From NCBI GenBank assembly GCA_029204045.2, contig CM055062.1:10882814-10946813 (forward strand): a stretch of DNA of 64,000 bases, written 5' to 3'. Positions 22,695-32,858 of the stretch are shown here, one piece after another. Position 1 is the first letter of the stretch; every line of letters begins with the position of its first letter. The translations under genes and the position numbers were made by a program. Source of the stretch: Tillandsia leiboldiana (Eukaryota > Streptophyta > Magnoliopsida > Poales > Bromeliaceae). The notes beneath the pieces are model-generated. The model was given only the letters and a program-made list of their open reading frames with translations, had not been told where the DNA came from and did not search any database.

Positions 22695-24581
22695 TGTCAC
22701 GCCCCGGGGTCGAAACTGCGACCCGGGCTCGCCAACAGATCCACCGCCTATGCAAAACCCCGCATAGGCGAAGCGTCCTACCTGCAAGAAATGGCCTACA
22801 GCTAAACAGATATCAGAGCTATAAAATAAAAGTGCTGTAAAACTAAAACCAACCATCTGTACAACTGGAATAATGATACAATATCCATCTCCCATAAATG
22901 ATAATCATACAATATCCTCAAATACAAAAAACCAAAACTCAACAGAGAGGTAACCTGAAAATAATACATCAGTGTACAAGCTCTCAGTAAAAGTCAGATC
23001 CTCACAATACAATAATCTATCAAAAATGAAAAAATAAATAATCTACTGACTGTACTCAGAATCTCCAATGTAGGGGTACCACTACTCTCCACAGACGGGT
23101 AGGGATCTAGCTCGCAACTCCCTTGCCTCGCACAGCAACCGCACAATCAGCAACACCCACTAAGACTCTGCAAAACAAAGGAGAGAAAAGAAAGATGGGG
23201 GGGAACCCCCAATGGGTGTGAGAACTACACCAAAATGGAGTTCTCAGTGGGTACCACCGCCAAGTCCGACGATCTACCTACGAAGTCTAGTAGAGGCATA
23301 AGATAACAATGCAGTAAAAACTGAATAAGAAAGCTGGAGATACTCTACGGCTACCATACCTCTATCTAAATGCTCAAAAGGGGAAAAACCAATGAAAGGT
23401 ATGCAACCACTCGCACACGAGGTGCACAATCGACCCAATCGAGCTGACTGCCACATCTGGTCCAGTCAAACCTGCGCCTCCCTAGTGTATCAACGTAGGG
23501 TGTCCAACTAGACTAACTCGCTATCGAATAGTGGGACATGCAGGCTATAGTCGAAATCCACGCTCTCTCTCAGAACGGAAAGACTCAAGATCCTCAACAT
23601 CTCGCACAACGGTCGAAGTACTCTCAACGACACGGGATCACCGTCAACCCAAACGGCTCCCAACAACACTAGCACTGGTCTAATCACAGCTACTAGACTC
23701 CACTCGGCCCCCAGGCACGAGTGCAACAATAAAAGTATCTGCCTGAATAAATCCAATCAATGGACCAGTAAAAACTGGCACTGCCTGCTCTACTGTCTCA
23801 AGTATCTGCTCACAAATCGGTGCTCACTGACCGATACTCAATGTCTGGCACTCACTGGCTGATACTCAATGTCTGGCACTCACTGGCCGATATGTCAATC
23901 GCCTACTCCGGAGTGGCACTTGAGGGGAGCGACCCACACGAGTAAAGTAACCATGTCTCACAAATACAGTAACCATGTCTCACAAATACAGTAACCATGT
24001 CTCAATATCTCACTGTAGCAGGACTGGATCACGACAATGATCGAAGTGGGAAAACCCCTCCACTGAAGATAACCCGATCCCCCCAGTCTAATGGAATAAT
24101 ACTTAAAAAGTGGGAAACTCCATCCACTAGAGAAATCTGATCCCCAAATCTGATGCATAAGTAAACATCCGGTCAACCGCCCAATGTCCGCGGTCGCCGC
24201 AATACCCACAACCCACAATCAAGTCCAACCTGCCCCAGACTCGAAGTCTCGACTACACTATCCCAAACCGCTGCTCAACTCGAGCAACAAGAATCGCCTG
24301 ACTAACGAATAAGGAGAAAAGAAGCAAACATGGTTTCTCCTAAGTCAAGTTCCAACATGATAGTGTAGCGATAAAAGATGGCCTATCTAGATGTCCATAC
24401 AAGCATGCATTTGTCCTCAAGGAAGATACAAGATAATAACAAATAGAAGCTCCACATAAGTATAAGCACATGCTAGAATCACTAATGAACTACACCTGTT
24501 CAATAACCATGATCCATAATCCATAATAACTCCTCAGAGTAATATCCGCATATATATGCCAAAGGGTAATCGAGCATGAAC
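22695..24581 (-). repeat. 5' LTR of element 4, cut by element 5
   Basis: Starts TGTCACGCCCCGG and runs to 24581, where element 5 begins. The U5 end carries a perfect 9-bp hairpin (CGCCTATGC / GCATAGGCG, 22745-22770). A possible acceptor TTTTGCAG (23168-23170), 41-nt exon and GAG|GCAAGG (a GC-type donor) follow. The U3 half lies beyond the insertion and is not in the window. Confidence 0.87.
23840..24010. repeat. Short tandem repeats in element 4 LTR
   Basis: Two arrays: a 27-bp unit built on GATACTCAATGTCTGGCACT (about 2.5 copies, 23840-23905), and a 22-bp unit built on AGTAACCATGTCTCACAAAT (about 3 copies, 23946-24005). Confidence 0.8.
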
Positions 24582-26937
24582 TGTCACGCCCCGGCGTCGA
24601 AACTGCGACCCGGGCTCGCTAACAGATCCGCCGCCCATACGGAAACCCCGTATAGGCGAAGCGACTAACCTGCAAAAAGAATCAACTACAGTATATAGAT
24701 ATCAGAGCTGAAAGTAAACTACTAAAAACTGAAATCCAATCACTGTACAACTGAAAATAATACATATATCCATCTCCCCAAATACGATCGTATAAAAAGT
24801 CATCTGATACAAAAACCCAAAAGGGAGATATCTCCAATAAATAAATCAGTGTACAAGCTCTCAATACAAAAAATATCCTCACTACAACAGTCCCTCAAAC
24901 TGTAAAATAAAGTACAACTCTATACCTCACAACAAAGGTCTCTCAACAGAGGAAAAAGAAGTAAACTAATCTACTGAAGCTCTCCTCTGAAGGGGGTACC
25001 GCTACACTCCAACGACGGGTAGGGAACTAGCTCGCGACTCCCTCGAAACCGGTCAGAAGTATCAGCAACAGGAGCACAGGAACAGGAGTAGAAGTCCCTG
25101 GGGAAAAAGACACCACGACGGGTGTGAGAACTACTTCCCACAGTAGTTCTCAGTGGGTGCCGTCAACAAGCCCAACGGTCTGCCCACTAAGTCTACCAGA
25201 GGCATAAAGTAACAAAGTGATACGGAAGGAAAAGAGCTGGAAAGGATAACTCTACAGCTACTATGCCTCTATCTACTATGCTTAAAAGGAAAAAGAACAC
25301 AGATGATGGTATGCATCCACTCACTACTGACAATATGTCACAAGTACTATGCTCAAAGAAAACTCTACTATGACACATGCTATGCCATCACTCTCTCAAT
25401 GTCACCCAATCTCAATGACTGTCCCACTTTGGACCAGTCAAACAAACCTGCGCTCATCTACTGCCACTACGCCCAAACAGGACTTGGTCTTACGTAGGGT
25501 GTCCCTCAAGGACTATCTCAATCTCAAGCGAACTCTAGTGTATCAACTAGTCGCATCATCGCAGCCTCGTCAGGCTCGGTATCATCATCGCACCCGGGGC
25601 GTAGCTCGAGGGGAGCGACCCCAACGAACTCAAGTATCACAAGTATCTCATAACTGCCATGAAATGCCAGGCTCAGCAGGCTATAATCCACGATCAAACA
25701 GATCGGTATCACAAAGCTCGAAACACAACTCAGTCAGAAAAGAACCTCGACTCAAATATGAAAAGCCCAAACACTCTCACGGCTATGTCGGAGAACCCTC
25801 AACGACTCAACTCACAACACTAACTCACTAAAAGAAAGTACCACACAGCTGGGACCGCCGTCACTCCAAACGGCTCCCACACCAGAACACCAACCACATC
25901 GATAACTCAGGGAGGGCCGACACATAAGGGTTTGGAAAATCCGATAGGTCGGTGCTAAGAACCCTATCAAACAAGAACAGACTCTAGGCTCCGCCTATCG
26001 AAGTTCCCGGCCCCCTTACAGTTCGGGAACACGACAACCTCGGTACAACACGCAGAAGATACCAACTAGGGCCCGAAAGTTCCGGGAGGCCGACACCTAC
26101 AACCCTATCAAACAAGAACCGGTTCCAGGCTCGGCCCCCGTGGCTTTCGTCCCGACAAAGGAATGGTCCCTAGAACCCAGACCACTCGAATCCTTACGAG
26201 TGGGAAAATTTACAGGAAAAGGGGTGACATTTGTTACTGAAAACCATTTTCACTCAACCCCCACGGGTGTGGACTAAAAGTAGTTCCCTTTTTGAAAAAC
26301 CATCTTATTTTGAGGAGAAACCCATTTTAATGATTTTTAGTTCTTTTTAGGAAAAACAGTTAGAAAATAAGTGTTTATCCAAACCCTAAAGGGCTGATGC
26401 CTTTGTCCAATCAAACAAGAACAGACTTCAGCGGCCCTTCGATGCTTGGAAGGAAACATCGATAGACTAAAATCATGTGTATGTCAAAAGGTTCTGCGTT
26501 CTAGGTCCAGCTAACACAAGCACACAACTGCCACTAACACAGTGGCGACAGCACAACAGGGATAGAAGACCTCCCGGGACTACCGTTTATCCAAACGGCT
26601 CCCGGCACAGAAAAGCGACCCACTACGTCTACCAGAATCCACTCTGCTCCCAAGCACGAGTGCAAATGCATCCCACACTAAAAGAAAGTCCCGACCTCTC
26701 GACCCACTACCCGGGCAAGGGTAACACTATGTCCAGGAATAGAATAACAGTGTGGGTGTCTAAACAGAAATAACCCTAGCCCAAGTGAGGGTTTTCTACT
26801 GGTCTGGTTACACATGCAACATATGACGGGGGTGCTAGGTCAAGTTCCAAGATAACTATATTAACAGATGATAAAAGGAATAACAATTCCTACAATCTGG
26901 CATGCTACACAAGAAAATAAACTATCATTCATTGTCT
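24582..26937 (-). repeat. 3' LTR of Ty3 element 5, U5-side part
   Basis: Starts TGTCACGCCCCGG inside the element 4 LTR (left flank TGAAC, the expected target duplication). It ends at 26937 where the copia LTR enters, and continues at 60655. Together with 60655-62298 it makes a 4000-bp LTR. The motif ATCAAACAAGAAC recurs at 25966, 26107 and 26410. Frames in it show no known domain. 25757-26937 is repeated in reverse at 51262-52436. Confidence 0.82.
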
Positions 26938-27237
26938 TGTTGGGTTATGTATAATTGGATCTAAATAGGGGAAAAAACACCTAAAGGGGGGTGAATAGGT
27001 GTAAACAATAAACACTCAAAAATCTTTGCGATATAAAACCCAATGCGGAAAAATAAATAACACGCAGAGATTTTTACGTGGAAAACTCCAAACCGGAGTA
27101 AAAAACCACGGGACCGATAACACGGTGAAATCCACTAGAATTAAACACGTACAAGGTGATATACCGTACTCACAGACGACTCAACCTTTTCCGTACGCTC
27201 CTAGTTGATCTTCTCCGCTCGCTCCACGACGCTTCTC

Positions 27238-27347
27238 GAATCCACGATTTGCGTCCAACGCCGAATCCACGACGTCCGACCGAATCCACGGTCTTCACCC
27301 AGTAGCACGCTTCGAATCCACGAACGTACCTCACTCCGAATCCACGA
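27238..27347. repeat. CGAATCCACG direct repeats in the copia LTR
   Basis: Five perfect copies of CGAATCCACG at 27238, 27262, 27281, 27313 and 27338, with degenerate ones to 27390. In element sense they are downstream of the TATA box, so probably transcribed. Confidence 0.85.
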
Positions 27348-27658
27348 GAGTGGTAGCACCTTGAATCCACAAGGCCACGCGAGTCCACGCGCCGATTTTG
27401 GAAAAATCATTGTTTTTGGGTGGTGATGATCCGCCGAATACTTAGATTAGAAATAGATCGGAAATACCATCTAAGTATTCATTGATTTGATTCTACTCAA
27501 AATGTGAGCAAGAAAACCTAGAATCAAATCAATCAATATAGATGAAGAAACATAAGATTTAATCTATTGATTTCCTTTCTTCTCTATTTGTGGATCTATC
27601 TAATTCGGTCGTCTTTTTTCTTTTTCGTGGGTTACCCTAAAAGATGAATTAAAGGGTC

Positions 27659-27666
27659 TATATATA
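27659..27666 (-). promoter_or_regulatory. TATA box of copia LTR
   Basis: TATATATA, 67 bases downstream (in element sense) of the GATCCGGATC array. The same box is at 60071-60078 in the other LTR. Confidence 0.6.
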
Positions 27667-27732
27667 GGTTAGAAACCATTGGAAGAAGATAAGAATAAAA
27701 AACTAACCATTTCTGGAATTTTTCAGGACGGC

Positions 27733-28015
27733 GATCCGGATCGGACTTCGGCGATCCGGATTGCAGTAGCGAGACAAACAGTTTCCAAAAAAACCAAGGT
27801 TCGGGATCCGGATCGAAGTGCCTGATCCGGATCGTTCATACAGTTTCACCAAACACCAACGTTCGGGATCCGGATTGCAAAGCCTGATCCGGATCGTTCA
27901 TAAACATGGTAAAACCAGTGTTCGGGATCCGGATCAAGGGAGGCTACGATCCGGATTGAACTGATGTATGAACGAACACCCTTCGGGATCCGGATTGGAA
28001 AGTGTGATCCGGATC
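27733..28015. promoter_or_regulatory. GATCCGGATY palindrome array in U3 of the copia LTR
   Basis: Ten copies of GATCCGGATC or GATCCGGATT at 27733, 27753, 27805, 27824, 27867, 27886, 27926, 27948, 27987 and 28006. They come in pairs about 20 bp apart, and the last four pairs repeat about every 61 bp. The full form is a perfect palindrome. The position just upstream of the TATA box suggests an enhancer. The factor is unknown. Confidence 0.75.
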
Positions 28016-28242
28016 CTGAACATGTCCCATGTCCAGTTTTTGATTTTTATGCAATAAGAAATTCATCCAAGTGTTTCTACACTATAAGAAGTATTCGGAT
28101 CACCAAAAATAATTAGTTAAACATACCTGATCCTTTTGAATTCTTCTTTCTTGAGATTGAGTTAAATGATCCAACTTTCTTTATCTTCAATCTTCAAGAC
28201 TTAACCGAATTCACGAAATATGCCAACTCAAATTCCGTAACA

Positions 28243-28256
28243 ATCTCCCCCTTTGG
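28243..28256 (-). other. Polypurine tract of copia element 6
   Basis: Minus-strand CCAAAGGGGGAGAT abuts the LTR start TGTTACGG. A second purine tract of the same kind (AAAAAGGGGGAGAG) is at 28774-28788. Both lie in an otherwise empty 3' region, 28257-28928. Confidence 0.8.
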
Positions 28257-28928
28257 CGGTTTCGTGACAAAACATAAATCCACTCAAGAAAATTCAAAAA
28301 GATATTTTTGTTGCTATCACCATACAACAAAAATTTACAATGGAGATCCAAAATAGATACATGAGTTAAACTCCTAAAACAGACTCTAGACTTAGACATC
28401 TGTACTCTCTGCAAAAGAAATCATTCTTGACAAAAGAAATCGTTAGATATCTCAAGAATTTTATATCATTCAAAAACCACATACAGAGATGAAGTTTATG
28501 CTCATTTACTTACCATGACATTTATACATTCAGATATGTAATTTGATCATAGTTAAAAACCAACATATCTCCTATGCAATCAAAATCCAAATGTCACAAA
28601 AATTGTTAGTGAACATCAACTTGTTAGTTATATTACATGCCCAAATAGTTAGCAAATAGTTAGTCGAGGCATGCAAGCAATCACAAAAGAAAACCAAAAG
28701 TTGAAGTTCTACTTACCTTACTTACCTTCATAGTTCAACTGGACAATCAAGATTATTCAAACTGTTCTAATACTCTCTCCCCCTTTTTGTCACAAAGTTA
28801 GCCAAAAATTACCAAAAAGGAGAGCAAAGTTAACAAGTTCAAGAACCAAAAGTTTGAGAATTAAAACTAAAAACTAAAACTTAAAACCTACACAAGAAAA
28901 GATTAAAAATCTGCAGTTTGAGCACAAA

Positions 28929-29501
28929 TCAATCATCTGAGGCAGAGTCTTCAGAGCTCGTGCAGCCCAGTTTGTTCAAAATTCCTTTCAGCATTCCCGA
29001 AATCGTAGAACATTCTTGTTTCATCTTAAGTATGTCCTTGGACATCTTTCTGAGTTCTAGAGCCATTTTATCTTGTTCTTGGTTGATGGAAGACACTAAG
29101 TTTGCCTTTTGGTCGATTCTTCTGGAAGTTGAAGAACGTTGTGTGACAACTGACGGAGCAGTCTGACCTTCATTCCGAGGAGATCTCCTTGGCAGAGAAT
29201 GTGAATTGTCAAGAGGTTCATTGCTTGGCGAATTCTTTTTCCTTGCGTGCTGCTTAATTATTGAGGAAGGCTTCACTAGCTTTTTGTTCTTTAGGTAAAC
29301 CTTACTTTCTTCATCAATACCTTGTTGTATTTCTATAAGAAATGTGTCCCAATCTTCTTCGTCTTCAGATTCAATTTCAGTTTGAGGGATATTCTTTGTT
29401 TCCTCTTGACATGTTTCATTTATTTCAATACCCCGAGCTCGTCCAAGCCGTCGAGCAAGTCCTTTTCTTTTAGTTTTCACAGATGTTTCTTCCATCGGAG
29501 C
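28929..29501 (-). pseudogene. C-terminal part of the copia extra 3' ORF
   Basis: About 190 codons, open from the insertion point of element 7 to a stop at 28929. Seen: a basic stretch (KTKRKGLARRLGRARG, close to the cut), an acidic patch (ESEDEEDWDTF), a polar Ser/Asn-rich middle, and a heptad-like C-terminal helix (DKMALELRKMSKDILKMKQE) that could form a coiled coil. There is no zinc finger or protease. Its place after pol on the same strand matches the extra, often called env-like, ORF of SIRE-type elements. Sequence alone gives no function. The N-terminal part is at 52537-52664. The apparent start ATG at 29495 is internal, because the frame is open through the cut. Confidence 0.7.
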
Positions 29502-29962
29502 TGTGATGATCCGGATTTCCCCAGTAACTGTTGTAGCCTTAACAGTGACAATAAAAGGCTTATATGGTGTAATGGAGCTTGTAGTAACGAAATTGGACCT
29601 CAGAAATGGATCCGGCGTGAAAAACGGAGCAAGTGGGCTTTTCCGGGGGCTTTCGGCAAAATTTCGGATGAGAATTTGAAGAATCGGACGGCGGATTTGG
29701 ACTCAGCGCGCGAAAACGATCAAAATGGCATATTTACTTTATTTTTTCGACACTGGGTTACTGTTCATGCCGGAATTACTGTTCCGGCCGCCGGAAACAC
29801 TGTTCCGGCGACCGGCGGCAGGCGGCAGACGGCGGCGCACGGCGGAGCAAGGCGGCGCAGGAGCGGAGCAGGGACGCGGGCAGCGCGGGCAGGCGCGGGC
29901 AGCGCGCAGGCGCGGGGTCCACAGAATAGGCGTGCACCGGGTGCACCGAAGACTCAGAAGGC

Positions 29963-30319
29963 CACGTGGCAGCCTCTGATTGGTCCGGCGGCGTCAAGGG
30001 TGGCGGCTTGTCCCTGACACGTGGCGCGCTGTGATTGGCCGACGGGATCCGGAAGACCCGGCGCGTGGACCGGGCTCGTGCGCCCCGTGGACCACGTGGG
30101 ACACGTGGCGGCTGTTCATTGGCGGCGCACGGCCGCCCACGTGTGCCGGGCGCGTGAGAAACGTGGGCGGCGGGGGACACGTGGCGCAATTTCATTGGCC
30201 CGTACGGATGTTTCCTGTTTTGTGAGGTGTGGCGCTGTCTGATTGGCTGGTTTCGGTGTTTTGTGTTCGGGCCCGGATTCTTTGTGGAGTCCGAATAGTA
30301 AATTGGCCCATTATAAATA
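29963..30319 (+). promoter_or_regulatory. LTR promoter: G-box and CCAAT modules with TATA box
   Basis: CACGTG at 29963, 30018, 30093, 30102, 30138 and 30178. ATTGG (CCAAT on the other strand) at 29979, 30034, 30118, 30194 and 30242. TATAAATA at 30312-30319. Four ATTGG boxes follow a CACGTGG by 5-15 bases. The same array lies in the LTRs at 39780-40010 and 48000-48230. Confidence 0.7.
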
Positions 30320-32492
30320 CCCCTCCCTCTCTCTTTGCAAATTCCGAGTTTAGAGAGAGAAAATGAGAGTGAGCCCATAATGAAAGTTTTTCATTTCTCT
30401 ATCCTCTATCTACCATAGAAATTTCAGAATTTTTGAAGTTCCCGACAGAGAGATATCTGCGACGCATTACGCTCTGACGTTTCTCCTTTTTCGGCCCGTT
30501 ATCGTCGGAGTTCAGTCAGAAAATTCCTGTACGCTAACTAGGAGGAATTTTTGAACGATTTCTACGACAGTGCGACCGTAAGAGGTAAGGCTTCATTTTC
30601 CGTGTTGATCAGTTCACCACATTTCGCACTTTTGGCACGGTTCCCGAGGCATCTTTGACCCTCCTTTTTGCTGTGGTACTTTCTGGACAACAGTAACTTC
30701 TCCGAATTATATCTGGAGCTAGGAGCATCGGATTAAGGCGTTTAAGTAGTCGATTTCGATCTACTCGTCGCGAGGAACGCAACAGTAATTTTTCTGGATT
30801 TTTCAGAGCACTGTACAGAGGTGAAAATCCCTTCTTGTTGTGCTGTTTGGAAAAATAGCAAAGGCTGTATTTTTGGGATTTGTGTTTACTCTGGGTGTGT
30901 TATTCTGTACAGTTGTGCACTGTTCTTGACGAGTTGCGGGTATAGAGGACTGTGGATAGTAAGGAGACCTTTCTGGGTATGGATCACGCTTTTCGAGGTG
31001 GGTGGTTGTTGCTTACCTCACTTCTGACTATCTCACTAGGAGTATTAGAGATCCCCTATTTTAAACTGGTAATCGGTATTTTAATTGTGAATTGCATGAG
31101 TAAACCCCACAAATTATATGACGGCTTATTTATAATAAATTGGGACACTGTTGTTGGGACAAAGGCTATATCATAATCTCGCATGCAAAATGACTTACTA
31201 TGTTGGGACATTTAAGCCATCCTTTTCTAAATAAATATCAAACACTTTTCTTCAGTTTTAAAAGAGGACAATTGCATGCTTGTATGGACATCTAGATAGG
31301 CCACTATTTATTGCTACACTATTATTGGGACTTGACTTAGGAGAAACCATGTTTTATTATTCTCCTTTGCATTCAGATGCATGTTGCTCAAGTTTGAGCA
31401 GGGTTTTGGGGTAGTGTAGTTGAGGCCATCGAGTCTGGGACAGGTTAGACTCGATTATGGGTTGTGGGGCATTGTGGTATCCGCGGACATCAGGCGGTTG
31501 GCCAGATGTTGATTACTTTATCAGGCTTTGGACTTATGGGGTATTGCGGCAACCGCGGACATTAGGCGGTTGACCGGATGTCGATCTTTGCATCAGATTG
31601 GGGATCGAGCTTTTGCTAGTGGATGGAGTTTCCCACTTATTGAGTACTATTGCATCAGATTGGGGATTAGCTTTTCTTTAGTGGATGGGTTTTCCCCACT
31701 TTGATCAGAGTCATGATCCAGTCCTGCTGTTTTATGATACTTATGATTACTGGTTACTGAGATACTTTACTCGTGTGGGTCTCTCCCCTCGAGTGCCACT
31801 CCGGAGTGCGCGACAGGCAGGCTTTGAGTCCTTGAGACTCCTTTTTACATCGGTGTTATGCGTGGGCTGGCATACCGATACGGCAGGCACAGCAGGCAGT
31901 ACCAATTTTACTGGTGATTAGATTGGGTTTATCCAGGCAGGCAGGGTAGATACTGATGCATACTTACAGTCATTTCCTTCGGCATGGCATTTAGAGGCAT
32001 AGTAGTGGTAGTTTCCTCTTTATCAGCAGCCTTTATAGCTTACCACTGTCCTTTCCTTTTGCCTCTAGTAGTCCTAGTGGGTGCGTCAGCATTTGAGGTT
32101 TTATCCACTAGGGGAGGCTACTGGTTTATCTAGTAGTTCTCACCCCCATTGTTGTTTCCTGTCTCTTCTTCTTTGTGTTGCAGAGTCGTCTGCAGGAGCT
32201 GCTAGGCCATCGGCAGCTGATCGAGGTAAGGGGATCGCTGAGTAGATAGATCTCCTGTGAGATTGATTTGTTGTTAGACAGATGTTTACCCTTTACTCAG
32301 ACTGATGTATTTTCTTATTTTGGGTCTGGCTTTGGCCAGCAGGTTGTACTATTTTGGTGAGTTGAGAGATTATTGTATTTATTACAGCTTTATGATTATT
32401 CCAGTCTGAGATACTATGTGGTTCTTCTATTTCAGCTCTGTATTATGCTCTTTTATTGTTTATATTATACCTGAGCAGGTTTACCAGCGCTT

Positions 32493-32562
32493 CGTGTACG
32501 CGGGAAATTCCGTGTGCACGGCGGATCTGTAGACGGACCCGGGTTTCTGGTTTACACCCGGG
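32493..32562 (+). other. Two U5-end hairpins of element 7 LTR
   Basis: Hairpin II is 32493-32520, with 11-nt arms fully pairable with two G-U pairs. Hairpin I is 32538-32562 (CCCGGGT / ACCCGGG). Both lie within 80 bases of the primer site. Equivalent structures are in elements 1, 2, 4 and 5. Confidence 0.6.
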
Positions 32563-32577
32563 GCGTGACAGATTAGT

Positions 32578-32589
32578 TGGTATCAGAGC
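32578..32589 (+). other. Primer-binding site, initiator Met tRNA
   Basis: TGGTATCAGAGC, 7 bases after the LTR end (GATTAGT spacer). Confidence 0.9.
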
Positions 32590-32748
32590 TTAGGGATAGG
32601 TCAGTTGGGACTTAGGAAACCCTAGGCTTTTGGCAGACCCTTGGAAGATAGGGCGCGAGAGACGAGACATTTGCGAAAGTCGTTGATTTATTGTTTGACT
32701 CTTCCAGTGAGTGAAGAGGGATCGACATACCCAATTTCTGGTGAACAG

Positions 32749-32772
32749 TTATGTTGGCTGCAGACAACATAA
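32749..32772 (+). other. Palindromic leader hairpin (element 7)
   Basis: TTATGTTG and CAACATAA arms around GCTGCAGA, whose CTGCAG core is self-complementary. An outer stem is formed by ATTTCTGGTGA and TCACAGAAAT. It lies about 160 nt after the primer site and 86 nt before the gag ATG. Confidence 0.6.
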
Positions 32773-32858
32773 AGTCACAGAAATGGGGGATTTCTTTGAC
32801 TTTCGCTAGATTGGGTCGTGCGGGATTGTGTTATTGATTCGAGGTTTCTTGTGGCAGG

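Larger units (their letters stand above)
17070..24581 (-). mobile_element. Ty3 element 4, degenerate Tekay/Del-type
   Basis: Minus-strand element: truncated 3' LTR 17070-19379, decayed interior 19380-22694, 5' LTR 22695-24581 cut by insertion of element 5. LTR parts overlap (17070-17240 matches 24415-24581), which gives a reconstructed LTR length of about 4.0 kb. The interior is only 3.3 kb, against 5.2 kb in element 7, and no gene is readable across its length. Confidence 0.85.
26938..28242 (-). repeat. 3' LTR of copia element 6
   Basis: Plus view TGTTGGGTTATG to CCGTAACA, 1305 bp, nearly identical to 59350-60654 and to 49957-51261. Minus-strand TATATATA at 27659-27666. A palindromic array (27733-28015) lies upstream of it and CGAATCCACG repeats lie downstream. 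Confidence 0.93.
29502..32570 (+). repeat. 5' LTR of element 7
   Basis: TGTGATGATCCGG to GGGGCGTGACA, 3069 bp. Contains U3 G-box/CCAAT modules, TATA 30312, possible donor and acceptor sites, and U5 hairpins (32493-32562). In sense, the block 31274-31367 and the motif at 31534-31580 are shared with other Ty3 LTRs here. Frames in it have no domain and are not annotated as genes. Confidence 0.93.
30586..32857 (+). other. Predicted two-intron leader of element 7
   Basis: Donor AGAG|GTAAGG after 30585. Acceptor TTTGTGTTGCAG ending at 32183. Exon 32184-32225 (42 nt). Donor CGAG|GTAAGG after 32225. Acceptor TTTCTTGTGGCAG ending at 32857, one base before the gag ATG (32859). Splicing both would remove U5, the primer site and upstream ATGs from a gag mRNA. 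Matching sites exist in other Ty3 LTRs of the window. This is a prediction from consensus only. Confidence 0.4.

Noticed and set aside
28929..29495. A captured host gene inside the retrotransposon
   Set aside because: The frame is on the same strand as the copia pol, lies between pol and the polypurine tract, and continues a leader-like N-terminus at 52664, as in SIRE-type extra ORFs; no intron-containing host homologue is evident.
29776..30378. A 200-codon frame opposite the element 7 promoter
   Set aside because: Covers the G-box/CCAAT promoter, has no domain, and is mirrored in several other frames; it is a composition artefact of the LTR.
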